Source: Thunnus maccoyii
Lineage: Eukaryota > Chordata > Actinopteri > Scombriformes > Scombridae
Assembly (NCBI RefSeq): GCF_910596095.1
Contig: NC_056552.1
Location: forward strand, 7,421,111 to 7,485,110
DNA: 64,000 nucleotides
Reading direction: 5' to 3'
This document shows positions 11,888 to 23,889 of this stretch, piece by piece (the first letter of the stretch is position 1; each line of letters opens with the position of its first letter). The translations under genes were made by a program, and so were the position numbers. The notes below the pieces were generated by a model. The model did no database searches and was not told the origin of the DNA. It saw only the letters and a list, made by a program, of their open reading frames with translations.

Positions 11888-12864
11888 ATGAGGTCCGTGC
11901 ATGAAGTATAATTAATTTGCAGTTGTTCACGTTGTATAATGAAAACTTCCAGATTTCATTGTCTTAAGAAGTACGATACAGATCAGCGCGCTAAAGTGTT
12001 CTTGTACAAAGAAAATTGAAAAAGGAAGTCGGGAGCCGGAAACGGAGACAGCTTGCCTTCAAAGTAAAAGTTGCGCGTTTCGTGTGTTGGCCACAGCTAA
12101 ATTTAAGGAGAGCTACACTAAATAAATAAACAAATAGACTAAATAATGACAATGATTCATAACTTCTTTTACACACCTTGGAGATAAAACCATGTAAAAT
12201 GTATGCTGTACACATCGACGTTACGTACAGCTGAGTCCAACTTTTATGTTCGTGGTCTGCTTGTCTTGTTGTGTGCATGACTTTATCCAGTTAGCCTCTC
12301 CAACCAAACACAGTTTAAATTATTTACCTGCCCACCACCGTGGCTAACTGTTAGCTTCAGAGCACAACACAACACAACACGTATATCTCCCCTGGGGATT
12401 CTGTGTCAGACCTGAACGATAAACTGGACTTCTGCCTTTGGTCAGATTTTCGGCGAGTGACACACCTGCTCAGCTGGACTGAGGTCAGGTGATGACAATG
12501 CCAGTGAGGAGCATCCCACTGCTGGGTCATAAAAATCTCCCTGGCTGCATTTGCTGTATATTTCGGATCATCCTCCTCTTGCATTGTCCTACAGTTGGCA
12601 GACTACCTAAAAAAGGGGGCTACAGTTGCTTCACTGTTCACCCAATATGGATGTAAAAACAAAAACCTTCTAACCCTTCTCTTTATACATCCATGGTATA
12701 CAGCCATGGTACAAGTTGGATAATGGAACAAGCAGACATTTAAGCGCGCTGAATTGTATTGTACTTCTTAAGACAATGAAATCTGGAAATACCCCGAAAA
12801 ATGGGGTTTTTCATTATACAACGTGAATAACTGCAAATGAATTATACTTCATGCACGGACCCCA
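11888..12864. mobile_element. Foldback-type element with long inverted arms between coa3 and cntd1
   Basis: The left arm (about 11888-12004) and right arm (about 12734-12864) are inverted copies. Both contain GGTCCGTGCATGAAGTATAA, TTCACGTTGTATAATGAAAA, CATTGTCTTAAGAAGTAC and CAGCGCGCT. By eye they are roughly 90% identical, apart from 17 extra bases in the right arm (12792-12808), themselves a small palindrome. The 730-bp interior has no convincing gene. No clean target duplication is visible, so it may be a MITE/foldback element or an inverted duplication. The left arm abuts the coa3 5' end. Confidence 0.6.
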
Positions 12865-13561
12865 TGACCACAATACAGTAGAGCTATTTTTTTGTGATAA
12901 GAATGATACTGATTGTGAAAGACTGTTTATTTTGAACCTCTTTATCTTATATGGAAATATTACATTCACAAATGCAAATGAACTAAAAAGAAACCACACA
13001 TAAAACAATTCAAAATAGAAACCGGGGACTAAATTGAAACATTATATGGACTGAAGAACAGTGAAGCAATTAAAACAGTAGAAGTGTGTAAAGATTCAAA
13101 TATTTTCCTTTAATGCCTTTGTCGTTTGTTACATTATTGTTGTTACTTGTTACTTATGTTTTATGTTTTGGTTGAAGATAGTTAATGGTTTTAACATGAT
13201 ACAACTAAAAAAATACAGGAGAGCTGTAAGAAAATCTAAAAGAATAAGATCTAGTGTCTGATGCTCATTGAGAATCTGATCCGTATGTTGTGAGATCTGT
13301 GCTGGGCGGAAACAGGAGTGTGTAACATCAAAATGAGTCCCCGGTGCCAGCTTTCGTTCGTTTGGTTCCTACGAGGCGACGCTCGGATGAAACCTGCGGG
13401 AATAGCGCCATCTTCAGGAAAATACAAGTCTCGGTTATTTTTTTTGTTGTTGTTAAATGTATTTCTGTATCAACTGTTGACAAAAGTGAACATACTCCTA
13501 ACTATACCTAACTCCAAACTGTTTTTAAAAGTGCACTTTGTGCTTAGTCAGTGTAACTTAA

Positions 13562-16500
13562 ATGGCGAAAAGATTTTTTTGTTCTCCACGCCAAAGTACA
13601 AATATCAAGTTTCGGGAAGCCTCTTATGACCTGCTCTCAGATTTTCTCACTAATCTTGACAATAGAAACAAAGAAAATCTCAGCAATTTATCAAAATGTA
13701 GCGGAGACTTCAAAGAGAAAAAACTAATGGGTGAGTAACGGTTACATGTTCATTTTAACTTAGCTAACAAAGCTTTTAGCAAATTGTTTTTAGTGAAACT
13801 CAGAGTCACAGTAACAATTTTGCGAGTCGAATGAGGATGATGCAAAATATTTTTTTAGACAAATGACCGTTAAATTGGAAAAATTTTATGTATGAAATAC
13901 ATTTTATCCGTTTTAAATTAGCTATAACGTCAAACATGAGACTTTCAACCGTTATCTGCAGAAACGACACCTTTTCTCGCTCAGGTATGCTTTCTTCATG
14001 CTTTATGCTGAAGCATTCAGGTAAAACATGTTCTTAATCTTTACGGACGGATCTTTATATCACACAGCTGTGACAATTAACAGCTAGACAGCCCTCACTG
14101 CTAACGATTTATGCACTTCACTGCTACATGTCATTTAAAGGATGGGTTCACAATTGATCAAGTCTGTCTTAAAACAACAGTCAGGTGTCCACATGAACAG
14201 TGAAAAGAGGTTTTCATCGCTGTAATCATTCCTCCTGTTCATTCCTCCCCTTCGCTTACATTGAAAGTGCATTATGAAGGGAATTTAATGGTCAGTATGA
14301 ACAGGAGGAATGATTATTGCAAGAAAAACCAATGTTCATTTGGGCACCTGACTATTGTTTTAAGACAGATTTGAAAACGTTAACTAATTTAAAACATGAT
14401 TTTAAACACGCATCTTCTATGGATGCAACTAATTTAATTACTACATTAAAAGAAGTATAGGCTTATGGTACTGTATGTGTTTTCATGTTGTCATCCTTTC
14501 AGCTGGGGGCAGAGCTGTCTCACTCTAACACCTTGAATAATTTAAGTCAGCAGGTAGGAGTGCTGTGTTACAGGACTATCTCTGAATGCCCCACTAAGCC
14601 TCGCTGTGCCTTGTCATCACTGGGAGGTCTTTCATACATCTGGAATTATGAGCCCTGTCATAACTGAGGCCAATTCTTAATACAAACTCCTCGAGATACC
14701 TGAGTCTCCCTGCTGCCAGTACCTCCGCAGACAATCCCTACCAGAGAGGAGGAGCAGATGGAAAGCAGGCTTTAATGACTTATATAATCTACATCCAAAT
14801 GATTGCTTGTAGTTTACATAACAGCTCAAATAAAACGTGGATAACTCTGTGTGAAGTTCCGTCTTATTTCATTTACATGCCTCCCCAGGTGTGAGCGCTG
14901 ATGCTTTCATAACTGTCGGCTTACTGAAGTACTGTAACTTACCGTTTTCACAGTTTCAACGCAGGGTGTGATTTTTGAATAGGAGGAACTTCCAGATAAA
15001 TACTTGAGTTTCTTTTAAACTGCTGGCCAGTCTCGATATCATTTTGCCAGTGTTTGGCTGGTGGGCGGTGTTCAGAACCCAGCATGTTTGTGATTCAGTG
15101 TTAAATGTTTTACTTGCACCACCCTCAGCTGTTATTCCACGTAAAAAAAATCAGGATTTTCACTACCTGTTGTTATTGGACCATCTGGGCCTGTGTGTTA
15201 TTTTATTTCATCATCCAGGGGAACGATTTGTACCTTGACAAATGATGCTATATATTTATAGTTTTTCATTTCCAATATGGTCAATTAGCAGAGCTGATAA
15301 AGAGCTCATAAATGACAGTGAATAACCGATAACGCCTGGAGAGTAATGGCACACATTTCAATCCATTGATTCCGTTTCACTGAACTGCGTGAGATCTCTG
15401 CCTGCGTCACGATACATAAGATTGCCTAGACACATTTACTGCCTCCGTGTTACTGCATGCATGATATTGCTTTACAGATTCCATTTTGCAGATATGCTTT
15501 GAGTCTAATCCGTCAGCTCTGTCCCAACATGCTGTACTGTACGCTTCCACTCAGAAAATGATTTTCCTGTTTTGTGTCTGCTTTTGTTGACGCCCTGCAT
15601 CCCTCTCTGATGTCGCTTAGAGTTCACCTTCCTTATAACTAAAGAACTGAGCCTTGATCCGCTGGTTGGGTACCATGCTATTGAATTACTTCAAAGGTGA
15701 GAAGGAGCAGCACAATAGAATTTCCTCGCCCACTGTAATCATTTAGCTAGGTCTTCATGTGAATATTTTTGTCCCCCCTCCCCAGGTTCATGGTCAAGCA
15801 CCTTACAGATTTGTTCACCACACCCATACCTCAAGGTGCAGCTGCTGAGGAACCAAGAAGTTATGACGATGCTGTTTTTGACAAGCTCAAGGAGAAATTC
15901 CCCCTCATCGTCTTTTCCTGCGTCCAACTTGCAAGCAAACTGTCTCTGCACAGTCATGTAAGTTCTTTGATGCGCTTGATTAATACATTTCAGCACCCTG
16001 TAAATGAAAAATAAGAGGATCTCTGATGATTTATAGATGATCAACAACAATACAGCTGTGCGCTTTCTGCATTCGATCGGCCACAGTGTTTCCAAGCAGA
16101 CTGTCATGGAATCAGAGCTGATGGTCTTGAAAGGGCTTGGATTCAGACTTAATGCTACTAACCCTCTTATGTATGTGGAAATACTTCTGGAGGTGCTTGG
16201 TAAGATTTCATGTGTAAACACAGACCAACTTATGTAAAGAGTTAGAGTGTTAAAATAATTTGTAAGAATTAATTAAACAGGGTCATGTGACAATAATCAT
16301 TTCTATGAACAGCTGTACTGACTTTGACGGTGGTGACTATTATTTTTATAGGACACAATGATCCGTCTGTCCCTGTGGAACACCTGTATTACCTGTGCCA
16401 TCATGTTCTCCAGTTCATCAGCCTGCGGAGGACTGCTATTTATGACTCCTTGTTAATGATTACAACTCAGTGTCTCAGCCCACCCAGGGAACAAAGGTAT

Positions 16501-17145
16501 CACATTTTCCTTGATGTTTCATGATGTTTTGGGACAGGTAGCTACAGTCATGGTAGAGTGGACAAGTTGCTTGTTTTGCAGTTGAGTGGACTACAAACAG
16601 CTGAGAACTGTCCATGTTGTTTTGGTTTCAAATTTTGTCTCGTGCTGTCATGTTTCTCATTGCTTGCCTCCTTGCAACACATATACCTGAAGAGCCATTA
16701 TATTATGAGTGAATTGAACCTAATACTCTTGGTGGGTAAGGTTATTAAGACTGCATTAACCTTCTCTAAAAAAACAGAGAGAAGTTTGTGACAGTGACTG
16801 AAGACTGCATGCTTCTTGGTGTCGGTGTCATCGCGGTGGCTACCTTCATCCTCTATGTCAGGAAATGGGAACAGGTGTAATACTTGTGATTTTAAAGTAT
16901 TAAAACTGTATTTTAATACATTCACAGTAGCATTTGTTCTGACATCAGTTAATTAATCAATCACAGATGCATTATATGGTGGACAAACCATACAAACTGT
17001 TTTTGTTGTTCTGTCTTTTCATACATCGCAGGTAGTGGGAGAACTGAGTCACATCACAGGAATCTCAAGGAGGAGCATCAGCGATTTGGCTCATGTGACA
17101 TTGATGCACATTGTCGGAACCAGTTGCCCTCTAACATCAACTTGA
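13562..17145 (+). CDS. cntd1: Cyclin N-terminal domain-containing protein 1 (CNTD1)
   Basis: CNTD1 is a cyclin-like meiotic protein needed for crossover maturation. Seven coding exons join in frame: 13562-13730, 15621-15696, 15786-15957, 16037-16199, 16352-16496, 16778-16874 and 17032-17145. They total 936 bases, 311 residues plus stop; human CNTD1 is about 330. The start is fixed by an in-frame TAA directly before the ATG. The cyclin fold begins with FTFLITKELSLDPLVGYHAI and continues with VFSCVQLASKLSLHSH. Next come ESELMVLKGLGFRLNATNPL and YVEILLEVLG. The C-terminal part has EKFVTVTEDCMLLGVGVIA and a VVGELSHITGIS segment matching VVGHLQSITGI in the human protein. All introns are GT-AG. Position beside coa3 and wnk4 supports orthology. 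Confidence 0.96.
13731..15620 (+). other. cntd1 intron 1
   Basis: This is the longest cntd1 intron, 1.9 kb, phase 1, donor GTGAGT and acceptor CGCTTAG. It contains the inverted-arm MITE at 14136-14380. The rest is AT-rich and I see no further exon; open frames near 14485 and 15044 lack splice borders. Confidence 0.7.
14136..14380. mobile_element. MITE with long inverted arms in cntd1 intron 1
   Basis: Arms at 14163-14242 and 14297-14369 are inverted copies: both contain TCTGTCTTAAAACAA, GTCAGGTG and ATCATTCCTCCTGTTCAT, separated by about 54 bp. The sequence resembles a repeat common in percomorph fish. It has no coding capacity. Confidence 0.7.
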
Positions 17146-17287
17146 ATTTTGATAACACTCATCCACTGAATACTGCTTTATGCTGTTACTGTTAAGTTTG
17201 TTTCCTGGTTTTACATGTTGATGCTGAACATGAACTATGCACTTTGGTTAGATGTGTGTTGAATATGTGATGAAATAGTGCCAAAAG

Positions 17288-17293
17288 AATAAA
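17288..17293 (+). terminator. Poly(A) signal AATAAA for cntd1
   Basis: A canonical hexamer about 140 bp after the cntd1 stop codon, giving a short 3'UTR. Confidence 0.55.
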
Positions 17294-17299
17294 TCACTA

Positions 17300-19098
17300 C
17301 AGTTCCTAAAGTAGTTAAATTCTATCATATAATTATTTATGACTGAAATATGTCAAGGTTATTTTAATTGTACAGTCTTTATAGCAAAAAACATATTTTT
17401 GAAATTGTGACAATACACTGAAAACGTTGACCTGTCTGTATACATTATTTTCTAGATCTCTCACAGCCTTATTACAGCAACTGACATTTTGCAAAAACAT
17501 TAATATTTGCAAGAATATTACAATAATGAACTATAATACTGTATAACAGAACACTAGTAAATTACACAGTAAATTAGCTGCACTGAAAGTTCTATAAAAC
17601 GTTGTCCACAGGGTATCAATACTTATACTCAAACGAGAACTGAGTACATAAAGATTCAATAATTAATTAAAGATTGCAATACATGTTAATGCACAGTTAC
17701 AATGAAACTAATATTTTCCAAATATGAGAAATAGCAGTTAAAAGAATCAACTACAGGAATTTTGCTAAGTCATATATTGCCATTTAGCAAGTCAAGTTAC
17801 ACATATTAAAACACTCACTAATCCTATATTTACAATGAAGGCATAACCTCATATACAGCCAGAAAGACACTTTTATCACAGACATATCCATTAAACTCTC
17901 TGGAGTGAACTAGCAGACAAAGTTGACAAGCCAATATATCAATTAACCACTCAAAGAAGCTGATTGGCTCCTGCCATGCTCATATACTGTGCATGTTGTC
18001 CAATGAACAAAGCGGTACTTGAAGGGGCTGCTGTATCTGAACTCCATGTGTTTTCTAATATGGGACAATTTTGAAATAAATCATATCAAAGCATTTGCTG
18101 ATAAATATCAATCTATTTATAGTGGCAATAATTCAACAGAAGCCTCTGAGGGTGCCTCGGTGGCCTCACAATGCATACACTGCAACACTCTGGGTGCAGG
18201 TATAAAGTACCTCCAAATACCCAAGTGCTAATAGTGACAGCTACAGAGATAATTTTGAGTTATTCTCTTTGTATGCTCCAGGTTGGGTCAATCCACATCA
18301 CACATTACATGCAATATTACACAATAATATGCTTAAAGAACGTTTAGTTACCCTGGCTTATACCTTGATTGGGAAGTTAAAAACCTCCAATAGCAATAAC
18401 ATAAAGAACAATTGTAGGAGAGGATCCGGATGCAAAAGATTATTTTTCCAGGAATATTTTTTATTTTGTCCATTTTGGTGATTCTGTGTAAGTTCACCTC
18501 CTGTTGCTGCTGGCTATGTCTTCTGTGATAATCCCAGTCAAATGTATCTGGGCCCAATGTTAGCATCTCCTTATAAAGGTGGACAACATAGAGCTCTGAC
18601 CGTAGAAAAATGGATACGGTGTGCCTAAATATTTCAGTTATGATCTCTGATTACCCTAATTAAACTGTTCATCAACATATTTGTTTTTTTCTTATCAGTG
18701 TTGCTGATCTGTCAAGACTGTTGCAAAGTCACATTATCACCTTTAGCTATACCGACCTGACTGGATTTTTGTCTTGATCCATTTCTTCAGGCATTTATGG
18801 TGAACGAACCGCATATTTCCTGAGCACAGACATGGTGATAACAGTGGATTAGTTGGTGAACAATCACCACAGTGGCAGATCCAACACTGGTTGCTGGTTC
18901 CTCCTCATTAGATGTCACATAATACAACCCCATAACAACCCAAACCTTGTATTAATATTTGAAACTTTTAATTCAATCAGTTAATTTGCATACTATTTCA
19001 TTAACTCTTATACAAATTAAGATTATTATGATCATATTACTATCATAAAATAAGTCATAGCTATTCAGTACATTATTATATATTATTATATCTATTCA
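17300..19098. other. Intergenic, AT-rich, no gene recognised
   Basis: Unique AT-rich sequence between cntd1 and the unidentified minus-strand exons. Short open frames near 18019 and 18269 have no codon bias or splice context. It may include 3'UTR of the minus-strand gene. Confidence 0.5.
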
Positions 19099-19645
19099 TC
19101 ATATAGATATCCTTTGTTTGGGTCTGCATACAATCTCTTCTACTGACTGAGCATCCTGGGCAGCAGTAGCCCCTCCCTCTTGCTTGTGTGCTAGCTCTTC
19201 ATCATGAGTCATCATCACCACATTCAGATTATCTAGCTGTCCAGATGTCCTCGGACTCGAGGCCTCGTTAGAACTGGTTCCTCCCTGAATAGCTTCTGCT
19301 TCCTCCTCACAGTTGACCAGAGTAGATTGCCTGGGTGGAGGAGCATGGCTTGTCTGGGATGTTTGCCAGCTGCTTTGAAGCTCAGAGAGATGTCGGTCTG
19401 TCTGCTGAGTGCCAGCCGCAGAGCCCCTGCTGACTCTGTCAGAGATAGGTGGCAGTGGTGCCATTTGAGATTGCCTCGTTTGCTCCGGTACATGAGTGAG
19501 ACTGTATCCATCACTACTAGCAGGTGCTCTACCTGAACTTCTTGATGTACATAACTGTGAATTGAAAGACTGCAGGCTATGTTGGCTGTGAGAGTGGCTG
19601 GAGGAAGAGTTTGACTGAGAAGCTGTCGTCTCAACAGTGATATAA
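19099..19645 (-). CDS. Candidate terminal exon of an unidentified gene, Ser/Gln-rich
   Basis: An open frame of about 180 codons ends in a stop at 19099. It starts after a possible CATATAG acceptor with RDYITVETTASQSNSSSSHS. It continues Ser/Thr/Gln-rich (HSQHSLQSFNSQL, SLTHVPEQTRQSQM) and ends with NVVMMTHDEELAHKQEGG and SVEEIVCRPKQRISI. Composition looks like a disordered protein tail rather than random sequence. A second overlapping frame is open for about 150 codons (19233-19690) but looks less protein-like. I do not recognise the family. Joining to the exon at 19712-20000 is not in frame with the obvious splice sites. Confidence 0.35.
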
Positions 19646-19711
19646 TCCCTCTATATGTGCTCTGCCAGAAGGCTAATAAGTTGTCATCCAGCTCCTCCTT
19701 TTAAGATTTAC

Positions 19712-20000
19712 CGGACAGTGTAACAAGTCTGGGAAGATGTGGGACAGCAGTGGTATCTCCCAGGAAGTTGTCCAAAGTTTCAGTACCGGAGGGATATTCA
19801 GAGTCTATGATCTCCTCAGTGTTTGTTTTGTTGAAAAGGTGTCTCGTCTTGTTCTTGCTCCTCAGGATATCTTGGCTTTGCGTTTGTTTGCTTGCTTCTC
19901 CATGGGTGGATCCATTTAATACTCTCCTTTCCACATGCTCGAACCTGTGCCTGGTGTAAGACTGTACTTTATTGCCCTTTGTGAAGGCGATGCAGAGAAG
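19712..20000 (-). CDS. Candidate internal exon, unidentified gene
   Basis: Bounded by a GGAACACAG acceptor and a weak CCG-GTAAAT donor. The open frame includes NKVQSYTRHRFEHVERRVLN, SKQTQSQDILRSKNKTRHLF and TEEIIDSEYPSGTETLDNF, with plausible protein composition. From the exon at 20200-20371 with its GTAAGT donor this frame is not entered; the join would hit a stop quickly. It becomes in-frame only if that exon ends instead at a weak CAG-GTTATA donor at about 20155. Unidentified; gene or pseudogene unresolved. Confidence 0.3.
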
Positions 20001-20199
20001 CTGTGTTCCAAATGAAATCAAACATATTGACTTGCAATAACAACACAGCAGATATCGAATAACAGTTAATATTATGATGTAGGAAGCTTAAAAAATAGAT
20101 GGATTAAAAAAAAAACAAAAACACCAGGTAGTGGTAAAAACACTGGCCAGTTGCATCCTGCTATAACCTGCAGAGCAAAATGTATCCTAGAAAACTTAC

Positions 20200-20371
20200 A
20201 TCTGGATGCCGTGGGGGCCTTTCCTCTGTGGGGAATCTTTGAAGTCACTGCCAGCTCTGCAATCATGCTCGGGGTTTCACTGGAGATAGCTTGAAGGCAG
20301 GACACCGAGCCTTTGTTCCATGGGCTCCCCGGCTCAGATGAAGCACTTTTCCCACAGCTGCAGGGGGACAA
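20200..20371 (-). CDS. Candidate internal exon, unidentified gene, Cys/Ser-rich
   Basis: A good acceptor (GCCACCTGCAG) and a strong donor (AGAT-GTAAGT) bound an open frame: LSPCSCGKSASSEPGSPWNK, then LQAISSETPSMIAELAVTSK and IPHRGKAPTAS. It joins in phase 0 with the upstream exon at 20523-20626. The pairing of two exons with consensus borders in one frame is the best evidence for a real gene here. No family recognised. Confidence 0.4.
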
Positions 20372-20522
20372 CTGCAGGTGGCAAACGAAGAGGTTTTAGA
20401 GTGTTGGAAAAGCTGTATTACTTAAGAGGGATATTGGATGCTGCTTTAATGAAACTATATGGTAAAATGCTGTGCGTATAGTTTAATTTCTAACTCCTTG
20501 TACGTTTCCTTCTCAAGCTTAC

Positions 20523-20626
20523 CATATTCAACGTTTCTGAGGCTTTTAGCATCCTGTCTGGGATGTAATTACAACACAGCAGATGGCAGCTCGCTAGTGT
20601 GGTAGGGCACGGGTAGTGCTTAGATA
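20523..20626 (-). CDS. Candidate internal exon, unidentified gene
   Basis: Acceptor ATACTTACAG and donor AATATG-GTAAGC bound a 104-bp exon with an open frame reading SKHYPCPTTLASCHLLCCNY then IPDRMLKASETLNM. It ends in phase 0, matching the exon at 20200-20371. Upstream coding exons were not found, so the start of the gene is unknown. In humans BECN1 follows CNTD1, but this does not read as beclin. Confidence 0.35.
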
Positions 20627-20759
20627 CTGTAAGTATAGGTGTGAAATAATCCCAGAGAAAGCAAGTCTGTAGAAAGGTGATACACCTGTATCCACTGTCA
20701 GGTGTACCAGCTGTGTGTGGTGTCCTGCTACTCTTCAGCCACAAAGCCAAAGTATTATT

Positions 20760-23500
20760 ACAACCTCAGACTTGTGCAGTTAAGGAGGGTTTGTTTTTTT
20801 TAACTAAAAATTTACTTCTATTTATCTCAACATTAGTTTTAAACTGAAGAAATTGACATAATAAAGAAAGAAGACAAGAACAGTAGCTAAAGACAAAAAA
20901 GCATAATGGCAGAATGTGCTATTTAACAATTAATTAGGATTATTCTATTAGCTTTAATTATTTATCTTCAGTGTCATTTTGATGCGTTCAGCAACTGCAA
21001 AGTCTTAAAAGAAAACAGTAGCTTTACATCTTAGAAATTAATATTTTTAATTGTTTAAAATAACATCGGACCAGTTTTTGTATAAAAATAACAATTGTAA
21101 AAGTCTTGATTCTGGTTACTTTTTACAAAAATAAAAAGTACAGACGTTGGTGCCAGATAGAGTAAATACATATGATGATTCCTTTTGATAATTAATTATA
21201 TAAATATGAGATATTAACCTATTTAACACTAATGTAAAGCATCAGACTCGCTCTTTAGACGGATGGATGTGAAAGATGAAATCGGTTGCAGGCTATTATT
21301 GGGGAGTTGAATAGGGTTCACATCCAGTGTTTTTTTTTGTTTTGTTTTAATGACTCGTTTCCATGGAGATCCGCGTTGATCCACTTTACGTTAGACGTCG
21401 CTGATAAGCCCATTTTTAAAATGAGCTAACCTCAGTTTACAGTTGACACGTTTCCTTGGCCAGTATTGTTTTAGTATTGTCACTCTGTGAAATATAAAGT
21501 CCTGAGGGAATTTTCCTTTTATATGGTTCATTTACCAAACGAGTACATCAGCTCTTTAGGGATCTGCCCTGTCTCTCCCTAGCAACTGTTGCTATGCTTA
21601 CTGTTGCCACTGTATATGCGGGGAAATACGGAGCTTATGTTGCTATAGTTGCAATTATATTAAAAAACCTCCAAGACAGTGCGATACTCATTAGACACAC
21701 ACATTTTTATTATGAATTTTATATTTAAAACTACTGAACAACACAAACTTCTTGTCTGGACTTCCTCATGATAGGCAGCCACATATCATTGATTGATAAA
21801 AAAGCTTAAGACTTTGATCTTTCAGTCTCACATCTGAGAGTAGTAGAATAAAAAAAGATTCCTACTGCCGTCACATACAGTGCAGTTTAAACACACAGAT
21901 CTGTGCCAGAGGAGCTAGAGCTTCAGTAGATTAGCAGAAAATCCAGGGCCAGGCTTCATTGAGTCACTCTTAATTCTCAGGCTCCCCACGACTCTGCTGA
22001 TCTCCCTGCAATCTTGTGTTAGCCCCCATTAATCTCACCTCCCCTTGCAGTCTGTTAAAGGGAGAGTGGGGCTGCGCACTCACCTTTACTGTTTTCATTC
22101 TTTATGTTCAGACAGAGGGAACGTACCGGAGAAGACAGAGATAGAGAAAGCGTGATTTGATTCAATGCCAGTGGAAGCATATGTGTTTCAAGTGGTGGTG
22201 GTGGTGTAGGGAGGGGGGCTTAACCACTGAGCTATCTGTGACCACCTCGTTCATCACACTCACTGACACACAGGCTCACACACACACACGCACACACACA
22301 CGTGAACACATTGTGTCAGAAACCCTGCACCCAAGCCTGTTTCCAGGGCCTCCCTCAGGTATTTCTCATTACCATTTGCAGAGAGGGAACCTTTTAAAGT
22401 ACAAATATGTCCTTTGGCGGGTTTATTATGTCTGCCAACTGAAGGATATATTTAGTTACATCGCATACAAGCTAAGATGTATGATGTTGCCATGTCTTAA
22501 TTCTGCCATGTGTCTTAATATGGTAGCAAAGGAGGGTTCACACTAGAGTACAGCATACCCGCAATACATTTTCCTCTTGCCAGCCAAATGATCATTTAAA
22601 AGCTTGACCTTTATGCATTGGTACATAAGCACTGAAGATAGACATACAGTATATTACAATGTATAGTATACAACAAAGTTACCAAAGAAGACCAACCATA
22701 CAGCAGCTCACCCTTGAAAGGACAATGATCACATGAACTGTGGTGAAAAAAAGTGGCTAGACTGGTGCAGAAACTCCATGAAGTGAGCCCAAGTCAACTG
22801 CAATGGAGGGTTCTTAAGTTCATATCTGAATAAATAATCCGTTTAATCACAAGACAAGAGAATAAGTAGATTACAGCTCATGCCAGATAAGCACATTATC
22901 ACTTAATGATTAGTAAGAATCAGCACTAATGTGGTACTAATATGGTGGTAAATAAAAAGGCATTTAAGATATGACTACCAACAACAACAACCACAAATAT
23001 AATCAATATAAACTGTCCTCAAATATTTACATTTTGCATTTTTCTCCTTAAATGACCTTTTCAGCAAACAACGACCATTAGCGTAATTATAATTATAATA
23101 CATTCAATAGATTCCATACAGATTCAGGTCAGCTGAAGTCCATTTAACTTGTATGTCACAATCAGGCACAGCGTATCGTTAATTATAACCAATAAAGCAT
23201 CCCTGATTGTAATTCTGGCTGATAGGCCTGTAATTTTATTGACTGATTGAAGAAGAGGTCAGGATAATGTCTGAGACTGACCAACTCCATTCTCCATCTA
23301 TCATTTCAAATGTCACGTGACCCGGTCTGCTGGGGAGAGCGATTGAAGTTTGATTGACATCGACCTTGTTTCTCTTGAATAATTATGAATGATTTAGGTA
23401 TTAGTGCCTCTTTTCGTCATAAATAATTCATTAAGCTTGCCTCGCACCCCCCACTCTATGTTTGTTGCTGTGCTCCGTCTGCTTGCTCTCTGCGTCAAGT
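20760..23500. other. Non-coding stretch, AT-rich, with CA microsatellite
   Basis: No exon with paired splice sites seen. A CA-rich microsatellite lies at about 22276-22302. Around 23280-23480 the sequence turns more balanced (GTCACGTGACC E-box-like palindrome at 23315-23325), which may mark the edge of a regulatory region for the promoter near 24 kb. Confidence 0.5.
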
Positions 23501-23889
23501 TGCCTAGAAACAGTCAGATGGATACCGGAAGTATCGCAATGATCATCATAAAAACGTAATATAGGGAAATGCATTTATTTTTTGTTGTCCTCATGTATAT
23601 ATATTTTTAAGATGATTATTTTTAGCCATTTTTTTCCCTTTATTTGACCGTCATTAGTGAGGAGGTAGACAGGAAACAGTGAGGAGGGAGAAGGGTGTGA
23701 CAATGCAACAAGACAACCATGGTTGTTGCGGTTATGTGACATGCGCAGTAGCCGCTCAGCTATTGGGCCACTCCAAGCCTCATCCAATATTATTTGTTTT
23801 TTGTTGTTTTTTTTTGGCCCCTTATAGGCGTTGTACACGTTGCAACTGTTACCATTTTTTTATTGTGAAAACAGTACCGGAAGTACTAT

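Noticed and set aside
15739..16221. 160-codon minus-strand open frame
   Set aside because: It lies antisense to three cntd1 exons and their introns and is a shadow frame.
19233..19690. Second long minus-strand frame overlapping the Ser-rich candidate exon
   Set aside because: It begins just after a stop in the same frame as the previous block, and its composition (LLRRQLLSQTLPPATLTAN) looks like a shifted shadow; kept only as an alternative.
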